Origin: Rhodocyclaceae bacterium UBA2271
Lineage (GTDB): Bacteria > Pseudomonadota > Gammaproteobacteria > Burkholderiales > Rhodocyclaceae
Assembly (NCBI GenBank): GCA_002347405.1
Contig: DDXB01000008.1
Location: 1-15,698, forward strand
Reading direction: 5' to 3'
DNA: 15,698 nt
A program made the position numbers and the translations under genes. The notes under the pieces are model-generated. The model searched no databases and was not told the DNA's origin. It worked only from the letters and a program-made list of their open reading frames with translations. This document shows, one piece after another, positions 1-6,063 of this stretch (position 1 is its first letter; the number at the start of each line of letters is the position of its first letter).

Positions 1-2
1 AG

Positions 3-140
3 ACCTTCACGCTCGCATCGGACGAGCGGCTGGCGGAAGCCTCCACGGCGGCGCTGGCGATTGTCGCCGTCGGGCTTGTACCGGTGTTTCTGCTGGCACG
101 CCAGATCGCCGCCGGGCGCGACGCGAAGACGGCTTGCTGA
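3..140 (+). CDS. C-terminal end of a probable ferric-iron ABC transporter permease (FbpB-like), 5'-truncated by window edge
   Basis: Only the last 45 codons plus a TGA stop are present, in the frame starting at base 3. The visible peptide has a short loop with DERLAEAS, a hydrophobic helix (about residues 17-32 of the fragment, ALAIVAVGLVPVFLL) and a short basic tail (ARQIAAGRDAKTAC). A last transmembrane helix followed by a brief cytoplasmic tail is how binding-protein-dependent permeases of the FbpB/SfuB type end. The identification leans on that resemblance and on the iron-binding protein gene that lies tail to tail with it 204 bp away. In most iron ABC loci the binding protein, permease and ATPase share one strand, so the convergent arrangement is odd. 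It could be another permease of the same superfamily; the fragment alone cannot prove the substrate. Confidence 0.5.
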   Translation, partial: TFTLASDERLAEASTAALAIVAVGLVPVFLLARQIAAGRDAKTAC

Positions 141-184
141 AGCCGTCTCGCCAGCGCCGACTATTGACCACAAGAAAAGCGTCT

Positions 185-321
185 CACCACGGAGGACACG
201 GAGGTCACGGAGGTCACGGAGAAAAAACAAGCGTTACAGAATATATGCGTGTTATTCGACGGGTGATCCAGCACTTTTTTCATCTTGCCCTTCCTCCGTG
301 CTCTCCGTGTCCTCCGTGGTG
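185..321. repeat. Inverted repeat element with CACGGAG 9-bp units, copy 1
   Basis: The left arm (185-221) carries four CACGGAG units at an exact 9-base period (starting at 188, 197, 206 and 215). The right arm (293-321) carries three such units in reverse complement, so the arms can fold on each other around a core of about 71 bases that is AT-richer than its surroundings. It fills most of the 204-bp gap between the permease tail and fbpA. A second copy with the same arms but a different core lies at 4814-4957. Open frames through the arms give low-complexity HGGHGG-type peptides and are not genes. The hairpin could end transcription for both convergent genes, but I see no clean U-tract. Confidence 0.8.
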
Positions 322-344
322 TGACCTGAGGTTCTTAATTCAAC

Positions 345-1358
345 TTATCTCCAGCCCACCCGGTCGTAAATCTTCTGCGCGAGGGCGGCGTTTTTCGCCA
401 GTGTGCCGATCGGCAACGTATCGGCCTTGTACTTGCCCAGCGCATTGAGCGCCTCGTTGTTGGTTTTCACCGTCGGCACGACCGGCGACTCGTTGTTGCC
501 GTCGGCGAAATAGATCTGCGCTTCGTCCGAGGCGAGATACTCAAGGAATTTCACGGCGGCTTCCTTGTTCGGCGCGTTCTTCAACATGCCGCCACCGGAG
601 ATGTTGATGTGCACGCCCTGTGAAGCTTGGTTCGGCCAGATGACGCCGACCTTTTCCACGATGGCGCGATCTTCCGGTTTGTTCGAACGCATCAGGCGTA
701 CCAGGTAGTAGGTGTTGGAAATCGCCACGCCGCATTCGCCGGCCGCCACGGCCTTGATCTGGTCGGTATCGCCGCCCTTTGCCGGCCGGGCGAAGTTGGC
801 GAATACGCCCTTGGCCCAGGCTTCGGCTTTCTGTTCGCCAAGGTGAGCGATCAGCGAGGAAAGCAGTGAAAGATTGTACGGATGCGAGCCCGAGCGGCTG
901 CACACCTGGTCCTTGAATTTCGGACCGGCCAGATCCTCGTAGTTACGCAGGTCTTCCGGCTTCACGGTGCTCTTGTTGTAGATCAGTGTGCGGGCCCGTG
1001 TCGAAAAGGCGAACCACTCGTTGGTGCGCAGATGGGCCGGGATGCGCGTTTCGAGCACTTTCGATTTGACCGGCGCGAACAAACCCAGTTCGTCAGCCTT
1101 GGCGAGGCGAGCGGCGTCGACAGTGATGAACACATCGGCCGGACTGTGGATGCCCTCGTTCCTGATGCGCTCCAGCAGTTCGTCTTCTTTCGCCTCGATG
1201 CGATTGATCTTGATGCCGGTCTGCTTGGTGAAGTTGGCGTAAAGCGCTTCGTCGGTCTGATAGTGGCGGGCCGAATAAAGGTTGAGCTCCTTGTCTGCGG
1301 CGTGGAGAGTGGGGCTGATCAGGGCGGCCAGCACCAGGACAGTTGCAGTGAGTTTCAT
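345..1358 (-). CDS. fbpA: Ferric-iron ABC transporter periplasmic substrate-binding protein (FbpA/FutA family)
   Basis: The product (337 residues) captures Fe(III) in the periplasm for an ABC importer. Residues 1-21 form a Sec signal peptide (basic MK, hydrophobic core, cleavage near the HAA end). The mature start has the LNLYSARHY motif of the family, with a candidate His ligand at H32. The paired tyrosines of NTYYL at residues 217-218 match the Tyr195-Tyr196 iron ligands known in Neisseria FbpA once the signal peptide is subtracted. The ATG at 1358 is chosen because GGAG sits 6 bases upstream. A longer in-frame start at 1433 would read through the Fur box and promoter and place 25 extra residues before the signal peptide. 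The length is normal for the family. The gene is transcribed alone here, convergent with a permease tail, so its permease and ATPase partners are not in the same operon within this window. Confidence 0.88.
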   Translation of the reverse strand: MKLTATVLVLAALISPTLHAADKELNLYSARHYQTDEALYANFTKQTGIKINRIEAKEDELLERIRNEGIHSPADVFITVDAARLAKADELGLFAPVKSKVLETRIPAHLRTNEWFAFSTRARTLIYNKSTVKPEDLRNYEDLAGPKFKDQVCSRSGSHPYNLSLLSSLIAHLGEQKAEAWAKGVFANFARPAKGGDTDQIKAVAAGECGVAISNTYYLVRLMRSNKPEDRAIVEKVGVIWPNQASQGVHINISGGGMLKNAPNKEAAVKFLEYLASDEAQIYFADGNNESPVVPTVKTNNEALNALGKYKADTLPIGTLAKNAALAQKIYDRVGWR

Positions 1359-1405
1359 TGAATGCTCCGATTGGCGGGTAGGTGAGTAAGGGCTGAGATG
1401 CCCGC

Positions 1406-1433
1406 ATATTATCAGAATAAGAATGATTCTCAA
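1406..1433 (-). promoter_or_regulatory. Probable fbpA promoter
   Basis: On the minus strand, TTGAGA (1433-1428) and TAATAT (1411-1406) are separated by 16 bases, giving a sigma70-like promoter roughly 50 bases upstream of the fbpA start codon. The Fur-box-like palindrome overlaps the -35 element and spacer. This assignment is by eye from consensus; no transcript start is known. Confidence 0.45.
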
Positions 1434-1434
1434 T
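1416..1434. promoter_or_regulatory. Fur-box-like operator upstream of fbpA
   Basis: The 15-bp core at 1418-1432 (TAAGAATGATTCTCA; TGAGAATCATTCTTA on the other strand) is a 7-1-7 palindrome centred at 1425. It agrees with the Fur consensus half-sites TGATAAT/ATTATCA at 12 of 14 positions. It overlaps the probable fbpA promoter, which is the expected layout for iron-dependent repression by Fur. Its distance from acuI (about 100 bp) makes control of acuI less likely. Confidence 0.6.
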
Positions 1435-1486
1435 CACAAAATTGAATCCGGGCATTCAGATGTAAGGTCGGTGTAATTCCCTTGGT

Positions 1487-1492
1487 TATAAT
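1487..1492 (+). promoter_or_regulatory. Candidate -10 element for acuI-prpE
   Basis: A perfect TATAAT lies 37 bases before the acuI start codon in the fbpA/acuI divergent gap. The region 16-18 bases upstream has no good -35 match (TGTAAGGTCG is the best there), so the promoter is either activator-dependent or misassigned. The acuI ribosome site GAGGAG is at 1518-1523, 6 bases before the ATG. Confidence 0.4.
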
Positions 1493-1529
1493 CAACTGAA
1501 ATTAGAGGGTATTTCGCGAGGAGACACTG

Positions 1530-2519
1530 ATGACTTTCAATGCTTACCTGATTCAGCAGGCCGAAGGCAAGATTTCCGCTGGTTTCGTCGATATGTCGGA
1601 AGATCAGCTCGATCCTGGCGAAGTGACGATTGCGGTCGCCTATTCGGGAGTGAACTACAAGGATGCCCTCGCCGCCACAGGCGCAGGCCGCATCATCCGG
1701 CGCTTTCCCTGTGTGGGCGGTGTTGATCTGGCCGGCACGGTGGTCAAGAGCGCCGATCCGGCGTTTGCGCCCGGCGACCAGGTGCTGGCGACCAGTTACG
1801 ACATCGGCGTCGCGCATCACGGGGGCTTTGCTGAAACCGCACGCGTGCCGGCCGCCTGGACCATCAAGCTGCCACCCGGCCTGAGCCTGCGCGATGCCAT
1901 GGCGATCGGCACGGCAGGCTTCACGGCCGGTCTGGCAGTTGTGCGCATGGAGCATGATGGACTCAAGCCCGAGAATGGTCCGGTGGTGGTCTCCGGCGCA
2001 ACCGGCGGTGTGGGCAGCATCGCGGTCGAGATTCTCGCCAAGCGCGGTTATCAGGTGCATGCGCTGACCGGCAAGGCAGACGCAAGCGACTACCTCAAGC
2101 AGTTGGGCGCCAGCGCTGTGGTGTTGCGCTCCAGTCTCGATCTGGGCAAGATCAAGGCGCTCGACAAGGCGCAGTGGGCCGGGGCGGTCGACAACCTGGG
2201 CGGCGATGTGCTGTCGTGGATGACCAGCACCATGCAGATCGACGGGACGCTGGCGAGCATCGGCCTCGCGGCGAGCATGGAATACAAGACCACGGTGGCC
2301 CCTTTCATCCTGCGCGGCGTCTCGCTGCTCGGCATCGATTCGGTCAATTGCCGGATGCCGGTGCGCGCCGCGGTCTGGCGTCGTCTCGACAGCGACCTCA
2401 AGCCCGACCATGTGATCGCGCAAGCACGCGAGATCGCGCTCCGCGAGTTGCCGGGCGTGTTCGAGGATTTTCTGCAGGCGCGCGTCAAGGGGCGCGTTGT
2501 CGTTCGTATCCAGCCGTAA
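1530..2519 (+). CDS. acuI: Acryloyl-CoA reductase, AcuI/YhdH family (zinc-independent MDR oxidoreductase)
   Basis: This 329-residue medium-chain dehydrogenase has the family's usual length. AcuI enzymes reduce acryloyl-CoA to propionyl-CoA with NADPH in the cytoplasm, which detoxifies acrylate and assimilates 3-hydroxypropionate. The sequence shows the AcuI/YhdH signatures GVNYKDALAATG near residue 40 and RRFPCVGGVDLAGTVV around residues 58-73. The nucleotide-binding loop GATGGVG is at residues 156-162, and the late motif GVSLLGIDSVNCRMPVRAA is present. The cysteine cluster of zinc-binding MDR alcohol dehydrogenases is absent, as expected for this branch. The ATG is set by GAGGAG 6 bases upstream. 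It is followed after 93 bp by prpE on the same strand, a pairing that makes sense because both enzymes yield propionyl-CoA. A general quinone-oxidoreductase-like role is the main alternative. Confidence 0.87.
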   Translation: MTFNAYLIQQAEGKISAGFVDMSEDQLDPGEVTIAVAYSGVNYKDALAATGAGRIIRRFPCVGGVDLAGTVVKSADPAFAPGDQVLATSYDIGVAHHGGFAETARVPAAWTIKLPPGLSLRDAMAIGTAGFTAGLAVVRMEHDGLKPENGPVVVSGATGGVGSIAVEILAKRGYQVHALTGKADASDYLKQLGASAVVLRSSLDLGKIKALDKAQWAGAVDNLGGDVLSWMTSTMQIDGTLASIGLAASMEYKTTVAPFILRGVSLLGIDSVNCRMPVRAAVWRRLDSDLKPDHVIAQAREIALRELPGVFEDFLQARVKGRVVVRIQP

Positions 2520-2568
2520 TCAAGCCCACCCCGCAAACCTCGCTGCGCCCGGTTCTCCCCTCAAGGTG

Positions 2569-2583
2569 CCAAGACACTCTTGG
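2569..2583 (+). other. Short stem-loop in the acuI-prpE gap
   Basis: CCAAGA (2569-2574) and TCTTGG (2578-2583) form a perfect 6-bp stem with a CAC loop in the 93-bp spacer between acuI and prpE. No U-tract follows, so it is unlikely to be a full terminator. It could temper readthrough or mRNA decay. I see no independent promoter for prpE. Confidence 0.35.
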
Positions 2584-2618
2584 GATGACCCGGCGAGTTT
2601 CTTGAAAGGAAAATGAGC

Positions 2619-4511
2619 ATGACGAAATACCGCGATTTCTACCGCCGTTCGATTGAGCAGCCCGATGCGTTCTGGGCGGAGCAGGCGCAGCTCGTCGATT
2701 GGCAGACCATGCCTGCGAGCATCTGCGACTATTCGCGTCCCCCCTTCGTCAAGTGGTATTCCGGCGGCCGCACCAACCTGTGTCATAACGCCGTCGACCG
2801 TCACGCCGCGACGCGGCCGAATGACCGCGCGCTGATCTATATCTCGACAGAAACGAACGAAGAAAAGATCTACAGCTTCGCCGAACTCAAGGCCGAGGTG
2901 ATGCGCATGGCCGCGATCATGCAGTCGCTCGGCGTGGCAAAAGGCGACCGCGTGCTGATCTACATGCCGATGATCGCCGAAGCCGCCTTCGCCATGCTGG
3001 CCTGTGCGCGCATTGGCGCGATTCATTCGGTGGTGTTCGGCGGCTTTGCCTCCGGTTCGCTGGCCACCCGCATCGACGACGCCCAGCCAAAACTGGTGGT
3101 TTCCGCCGATGCCGGCATGCGCGGCGGCAAAGCCGTGCCGTATAAACACTTATTGGACGAGGCGATCAATCTCGCCAAGGCCAAGCCCGAGAAAGTGCTG
3201 ATGATCGACCGTGGCATCGACCCGGCTTTCAACAAGGTCGCGGGACGCGATGTCGATTACGCCACCCTGCGCGCGCAGCACATGAACGCCGAGGTTCCTT
3301 GCGAGTGGCTGGAATCCTCCGAGCCGTCCTACATCCTCTACACTTCAGGCACCACCGGCAAGCCCAAGGGCGTCCAGCGCGACACCGGTGGCTACTGTGT
3401 GGCATTGGCGTCTTCGATGCAGCACATCTTCACCGGCTTTGCCGGCGAGACGATGTTCTCCACCTCCGACATCGGCTGGGTGGTGGGCCACAGCTACATC
3501 GTCTACGGCCCGCTGATCGCCGGCATGGCCACCATCATGTATGAAGGCACACCGCTGCGGCCCGATGCCGGCATCTGGTGGAGCATCGTCGAAAAGTACC
3601 AGGTCAACGTGATGTTCTCGGCGCCAACCGCCGTGCGCGTGCTCAAGAAACAGGATCCGGCCTTCCTCAAGAAATACGATCTCTCCTCGCTCAAACACCT
3701 GTTCCTCGCCGGCGAGCCGCTCGACCAGCCGACCCATGAGTGGATCGCGAATGCCCTCAACCTGCCGGTGATCGACAACTACTGGCAAACCGAAACCGGC
3801 TGGCCGATGCTGTCCACCGTGCGCGGCGTCGAGGACACCAGGATCAAGTTCGGTACGCCGGCCTTTCCGGTCTATGGTTTCAACCTCAAAATCTTCCGCG
3901 AGGACGGCACCGAGTGCGCGCCCAACGAGAAGGGCATTGTCGGCGTCGTGCCGCCCCTGCCGCCGGGTTGCCTGTCGACCGTGTGGGGGCAGGACGAGCG
4001 TTTCGTCAGCACCTATTTCAGCCTGTTCAAGGATCCGCTGGTCTATTCTTCCTTCGACTGGGGCATCCATGACGAGGAGGGTTACCACTACATCCTCGGG
4101 CGTACCGACGATGTCATCAACGTGGCCGGTCATCGTCTCGGCACGCGCGAAATAGAAGAAGCCATTCAGGCGCACCCGGCAATCGCCGAGGTCGCCGTGG
4201 TGGGCGTCAGCGACCAATTGAAAGGCCAGGAACCGATGGCCTTCGCCGTCGTCAAGGACCCGGCGCAGACCGCCACGCCCGAACTGCGCGCCGCCCTGGA
4301 AGCCGCGGTCAAGAAAACCGTCGATGGTCTGCTTGGAGCCATCGGTCGACCCAAGCATGTGCATTTCGTCACCGGTCTGCCCAAAACCCGCTCCGGCAAA
4401 ATGCTGCGCCGTTCGATCCAGGCGCTCGCCGAAGGCCGCGATCCGGGCGACCTGACCACGCTGGACGATCCTTCGACGCTCGAACAGGTCAGGGCGGCAT
4501 TGCAAAAGTAG
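2619..4511 (+). CDS. prpE: Propionyl-CoA synthetase (acyl-CoA synthetase, ANL superfamily)
   Basis: PrpE activates propionate with ATP and CoA through a propionyl-adenylate; family members can also take acrylate or 3-hydroxypropionate. The N-terminus (YRDFYRRSIEQPDAFW) is the typical acetyl/propionyl-CoA synthetase N-terminal domain. The AMP-binding P-loop YTSGTTGKPKG is near residue 240, and YWQTETGWPM is the A5-type adenylate motif. GRTDDVINVAGHRLGTREIEEAI is the hinge and C-terminal domain region. KTRSGKMLRR near residue 595 holds the conserved lysine that is acetylated or propionylated by Pat-type enzymes in relatives. Two in-frame ATGs exist, at 2613 and 2619. AAAGGA at 2605-2610 is 8 bases from the second but only 2 from the first, so 2619 is preferred (630 residues; 632 from 2613). 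The phrase QRDTGGY after the P-loop favours PrpE over acetyl-CoA synthetase. Confidence 0.93.
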   Translation: MTKYRDFYRRSIEQPDAFWAEQAQLVDWQTMPASICDYSRPPFVKWYSGGRTNLCHNAVDRHAATRPNDRALIYISTETNEEKIYSFAELKAEVMRMAAIMQSLGVAKGDRVLIYMPMIAEAAFAMLACARIGAIHSVVFGGFASGSLATRIDDAQPKLVVSADAGMRGGKAVPYKHLLDEAINLAKAKPEKVLMIDRGIDPAFNKVAGRDVDYATLRAQHMNAEVPCEWLESSEPSYILYTSGTTGKPKGVQRDTGGYCVALASSMQHIFTGFAGETMFSTSDIGWVVGHSYIVYGPLIAGMATIMYEGTPLRPDAGIWWSIVEKYQVNVMFSAPTAVRVLKKQDPAFLKKYDLSSLKHLFLAGEPLDQPTHEWIANALNLPVIDNYWQTETGWPMLSTVRGVEDTRIKFGTPAFPVYGFNLKIFREDGTECAPNEKGIVGVVPPLPPGCLSTVWGQDERFVSTYFSLFKDPLVYSSFDWGIHDEEGYHYILGRTDDVINVAGHRLGTREIEEAIQAHPAIAEVAVVGVSDQLKGQEPMAFAVVKDPAQTATPELRAALEAAVKKTVDGLLGAIGRPKHVHFVTGLPKTRSGKMLRRSIQALAEGRDPGDLTTLDDPSTLEQVRAALQK

Positions 4512-4548
4512 GTGTTCGGCAGACGAGAACAATAACTGAAGCCCGGCG

Positions 4549-4576
4549 TGGACGCGGCGCAAGTTTCGGGTAGAAT
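4549..4576 (+). promoter_or_regulatory. Candidate promoter of tRNA-Val
   Basis: TGGACG (4549-4554) and TAGAAT (4571-4576) are spaced by 16 bases, with the -10 ending 17 bases before the mature tRNA 5' end. This is a plausible sigma70 promoter within the 82-bp gap after prpE. The -35 matches 4 of 6 consensus positions. Confidence 0.4.
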
Positions 4577-4593
4577 GCGCCGCTTCAATTTGC

Positions 4594-4670
4594 AGGCGCG
4601 TAGCTCAGCTGGTTAGAGCACCACCTTGACATGGTGGGGGTCGTTGGTTCGAGTCCAATCGCGCCTACCA
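4594..4670 (+). tRNA. tRNA-Val (anticodon GAC)
   Basis: All cloverleaf parts can be traced. The acceptor stem AGGCGCG (4594-4600) pairs with CGCGCCT (4660-4666). The D stem is GCTC/GAGC. The anticodon stem CCACC/GGTGG (4621-4625/4633-4637) encloses the loop TTGACAT, with GAC at 4628-4630. The T arm is GTTGG-TTCGAGT-CCAAT, with one G-T pair at its base. Discriminator A4667 is followed by a genome-encoded CCA (4668-4670). The molecule is 77 nt and reads GUC and GUU valine codons. A terminator follows 36 bases downstream, so it appears to be a single-tRNA unit. Confidence 0.96.
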
Positions 4671-4706
4671 AACACCTTGGTAGAAGCCAACATTCTGCCG
4701 TCGAAC

Positions 4707-4731
4707 AAACCGCCTCCGGGCGGTTTCTTCG
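4707..4731 (+). terminator. Rho-independent terminator after tRNA-Val
   Basis: AAACCGCC (4707-4714) pairs perfectly with GGCGGTTT (4719-4726) around a TCCG loop, followed by a short pyrimidine tract (CTTCGTT). The 8-bp GC-rich stem running into T residues is a conventional intrinsic terminator and would end the tRNA-Val transcript and any readthrough from prpE. Confidence 0.75.
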
Positions 4732-4813
4732 TTCACGCTAGCGCAGCGAAATCTACCCCTGTGTCCGGCCAGGATCAGGATAGGCAGTCCGTTTCGCAAT
4801 CATCCATAAAACC

Positions 4814-4957
4814 GCAGTTCACACCACGGAAATCACGGAGGACACGGAGAAAAGGCGCAAACGGACAAGATGCGGGCGCACCCGACGGATGAGGTCGATT
4901 GCTTCCGGAACGACTTGTTTTCGCTCCGTGATCTCCGTGTCCTCGGTGGTCAACTGC
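4814..4957. repeat. Inverted repeat element with CACGGAG 9-bp units, copy 2
   Basis: The element starts with GCAGTT (4814-4819) and ends with the complementary AACTGC (4952-4957). The left arm (4825-4849) has three CACGGA(G) units at 9-base spacing, and the right arm (4923-4950) has three in reverse complement. The roughly 70-base core between them differs from the core of copy 1 at 185-321 although the arms match. Conserved arms with a free core suggest selection on, or mobility of, the folded arms rather than the interior. No transposase or coding capacity is inside. Confidence 0.8.
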
Positions 4958-5099
4958 TTTTTCTGGGACCATTGATTTTCTTGTCGCTCTGAAAATCGGC
5001 GGACGCCATATGCACAATTACCCTAGGTTGGTGATTCATATATATGTACGCTATGCCTTTGCCTGAATTTTGTGTGATCATAGGCACCGTTGTATTAAA

Positions 5100-5105
5100 T
5101 ATAAT
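5100..5105 (+). promoter_or_regulatory. Candidate -10 element for the IclR-family gene
   Basis: A perfect TATAAT occurs in an AT-rich patch 75 bases before the TTG start. The -35 region (about 5077-5082, ATCATA) is weak, so a regulator or an autoregulatory site may be involved. TGTGTGATCATAGGCAC just upstream (5071-5087) has partial dyad character around TGATCA, but this is too short to call an operator. Confidence 0.35.
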
Positions 5106-5179
5106 CAAAGTCCGATCCGGGGCGTGGCATCTTGCGCAGTGTTCGGACAATAAAAAATAAAAGAGTCGAGGAGAGAGAT

Positions 5180-5953
5180 TTGCCCAAGGCGGTAGTTCCT
5201 TCGGTATTGAAGGGTGTGCGTTTGCTGGATGTGGTGGCCGCATCTCGCAATCCCTATTCGCTTGCGGAACTCAGTCATGGGCTCAAATTACCCAAGAGCA
5301 GCGTCTTGAGCTTGTGCACCAGCCTGACGCAGGCCGGCTTGCTGACCCGCTTTGAAGACGGTACCTATCACCTGGGTACGCATCTGGTCGATCTGGCGCA
5401 CGCTTATCTGTCACGCACCGACCTGACCCAGGAATTTGCCCGGGCATGGGACTCCCTGCATGCGATGCCGGGGGAGTCGGCGGTGCTGGCGGTGCTCGAC
5501 GGCACGGACGTGGTGTACGTGGCCTGCCGCAACGGCAGCCAGCCGTTTTCCCTGACCTATCGCATCGGCATGCGCCTGCCGGCGCACTGCACCGCATCGG
5601 GCAAGGCGTTGCTGAGCACGATGACCGATGAGCGGGTGCGTCAGTTATACAGGGGCAAGAAACTGGAGCGCCTGACGAGCAGGAGCCGCACCAGCCTCAA
5701 GGCGCTGCTGGCCGATCTGGCGACTGTGCGCGCCCATGGCTATGCCGTTGATGATGAGGAAACCCGCGAAGGCATGTGTTGCCATGGGGCGCCGGTATTC
5801 GATGCCAGCGGGCGACAGGCCGTGGCCGCCGTGGCCCTCAGCATGATGAAGACCGCCAATGCGTCGCGCGATGGCGGCCTGGCTGTCAGGACGGTGCATG
5901 AACTTGCCGAGCTGATGTCGCGTCGCTTGGGTATGATGTCCGACAGGAGTTGA
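5180..5953 (+). CDS. IclR-family transcriptional regulator
   Basis: The product is 257 residues, normal for the family, and acts as a cytoplasmic DNA-binding regulator, usually of an adjacent catabolic operon. Residues 27-55 (SLAELSHGLKLPKSS...) form the IclR winged helix-turn-helix. The ligand-binding domain follows from about residue 75 and contains PAHCTASGKALL at 134-145, the conserved effector-pocket strip. The start is set at TTG 5180 because GAGGAGAG (5168-5175) lies 6 bases upstream. An upstream in-frame TTG at 5132 lacks a ribosome site. A TTG start may keep the regulator at low level. It lies 110 bp upstream of, and on the same strand as, the TRAP-amidase operon, whose leader carries inverted repeats suited to a dimeric or tetrameric IclR protein. 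The effector cannot be inferred. Confidence 0.9.
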   Translation: MPKAVVPSVLKGVRLLDVVAASRNPYSLAELSHGLKLPKSSVLSLCTSLTQAGLLTRFEDGTYHLGTHLVDLAHAYLSRTDLTQEFARAWDSLHAMPGESAVLAVLDGTDVVYVACRNGSQPFSLTYRIGMRLPAHCTASGKALLSTMTDERVRQLYRGKKLERLTSRSRTSLKALLADLATVRAHGYAVDDEETREGMCCHGAPVFDASGRQAVAAVALSMMKTANASRDGGLAVRTVHELAELMSRRLGMMSDRS

Positions 5954-5962
5954 AATACCAAT

Positions 5963-6024
5963 GATCTGTAATGCCAGTATGCAGATTCGTCTATCAGGAT
6001 GTGGTTCGCTATCCTGTACAGATC
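5963..6024. promoter_or_regulatory. Nested inverted repeats in the dctP leader, candidate IclR operator
   Basis: GATCTGTA (5963-5970) is exactly complementary to TACAGATC (6017-6024). Inside, CAGGAT (5995-6000) is complementary to ATCCTG (6011-6016), which abuts the right outer arm. Both dyads lie in the 110-bp gap between the IclR gene and the TRAP binding-protein gene, immediately before a GATAAT -10-like hexamer (6025-6030). IclR-family proteins bind imperfect palindromes near such promoters. The same bases could instead form an RNA hairpin in a longer transcript. Confidence 0.45.
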
Positions 6025-6030
6025 GATAAT
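6025..6030 (+). promoter_or_regulatory. Candidate -10 element of the TRAP-amidase operon
   Basis: GATAAT (5 of 6 to consensus) lies 33 bases before the dctP start codon. No -35 near consensus is seen (TGGTTC at 6002-6007 with an 18-base spacer is the best), which would fit an activated or regulated promoter overlapped by the inverted repeats. Confidence 0.35.
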
Positions 6031-6063
6031 CCCGCTTTACCCACAAACCATGAGGAGAGAAAC

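Larger units (their letters stand above)
4671..5179. other. 509-bp gene-free stretch between tRNA-Val and the IclR gene
   Basis: This stretch holds the tRNA terminator (4707-4731), an unremarkable spacer, the second CACGGAG inverted repeat (4814-4957), and an AT-rich segment (about 5030-5110) with a perfect TATAAT at 5100-5105 that probably drives the IclR gene. No open frame here has a convincing ribosome site or recognisable protein. The frames over the repeat give low-complexity peptides typical of spurious calls. Confidence 0.6.

Noticed and set aside
185..221. CRISPR-like array
   Set aside because: The units are 9 bp, directly tandem without spacers, and paired with an inverted arm; this is not a repeat-spacer structure and no cas genes are present.
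61..448. Two overlapping plus-strand frames over the first CACGGAG repeat
   Set aside because: Their translations are the repeat itself (HGGHGGHGG or RRSRRSRR) and run into the antisense of fbpA; no ribosome site.
1434..2423. 329-codon open frame on the minus strand opposite acuI
   Set aside because: It is antisense to acuI, and its composition (His, Arg and Asp-rich) is typical of a GC-driven shadow frame.
3345..4562. 405-codon open frame on the minus strand opposite prpE
   Set aside because: It is an antisense shadow of a conserved enzyme gene; the composition is biased and no family motif is seen.
4594..4670. tRNA-Val as an integration site for a mobile island
   Set aside because: No integrase gene and no second copy of the tRNA 3' end are visible, and the following region is an ordinary terminator plus a small repeat.
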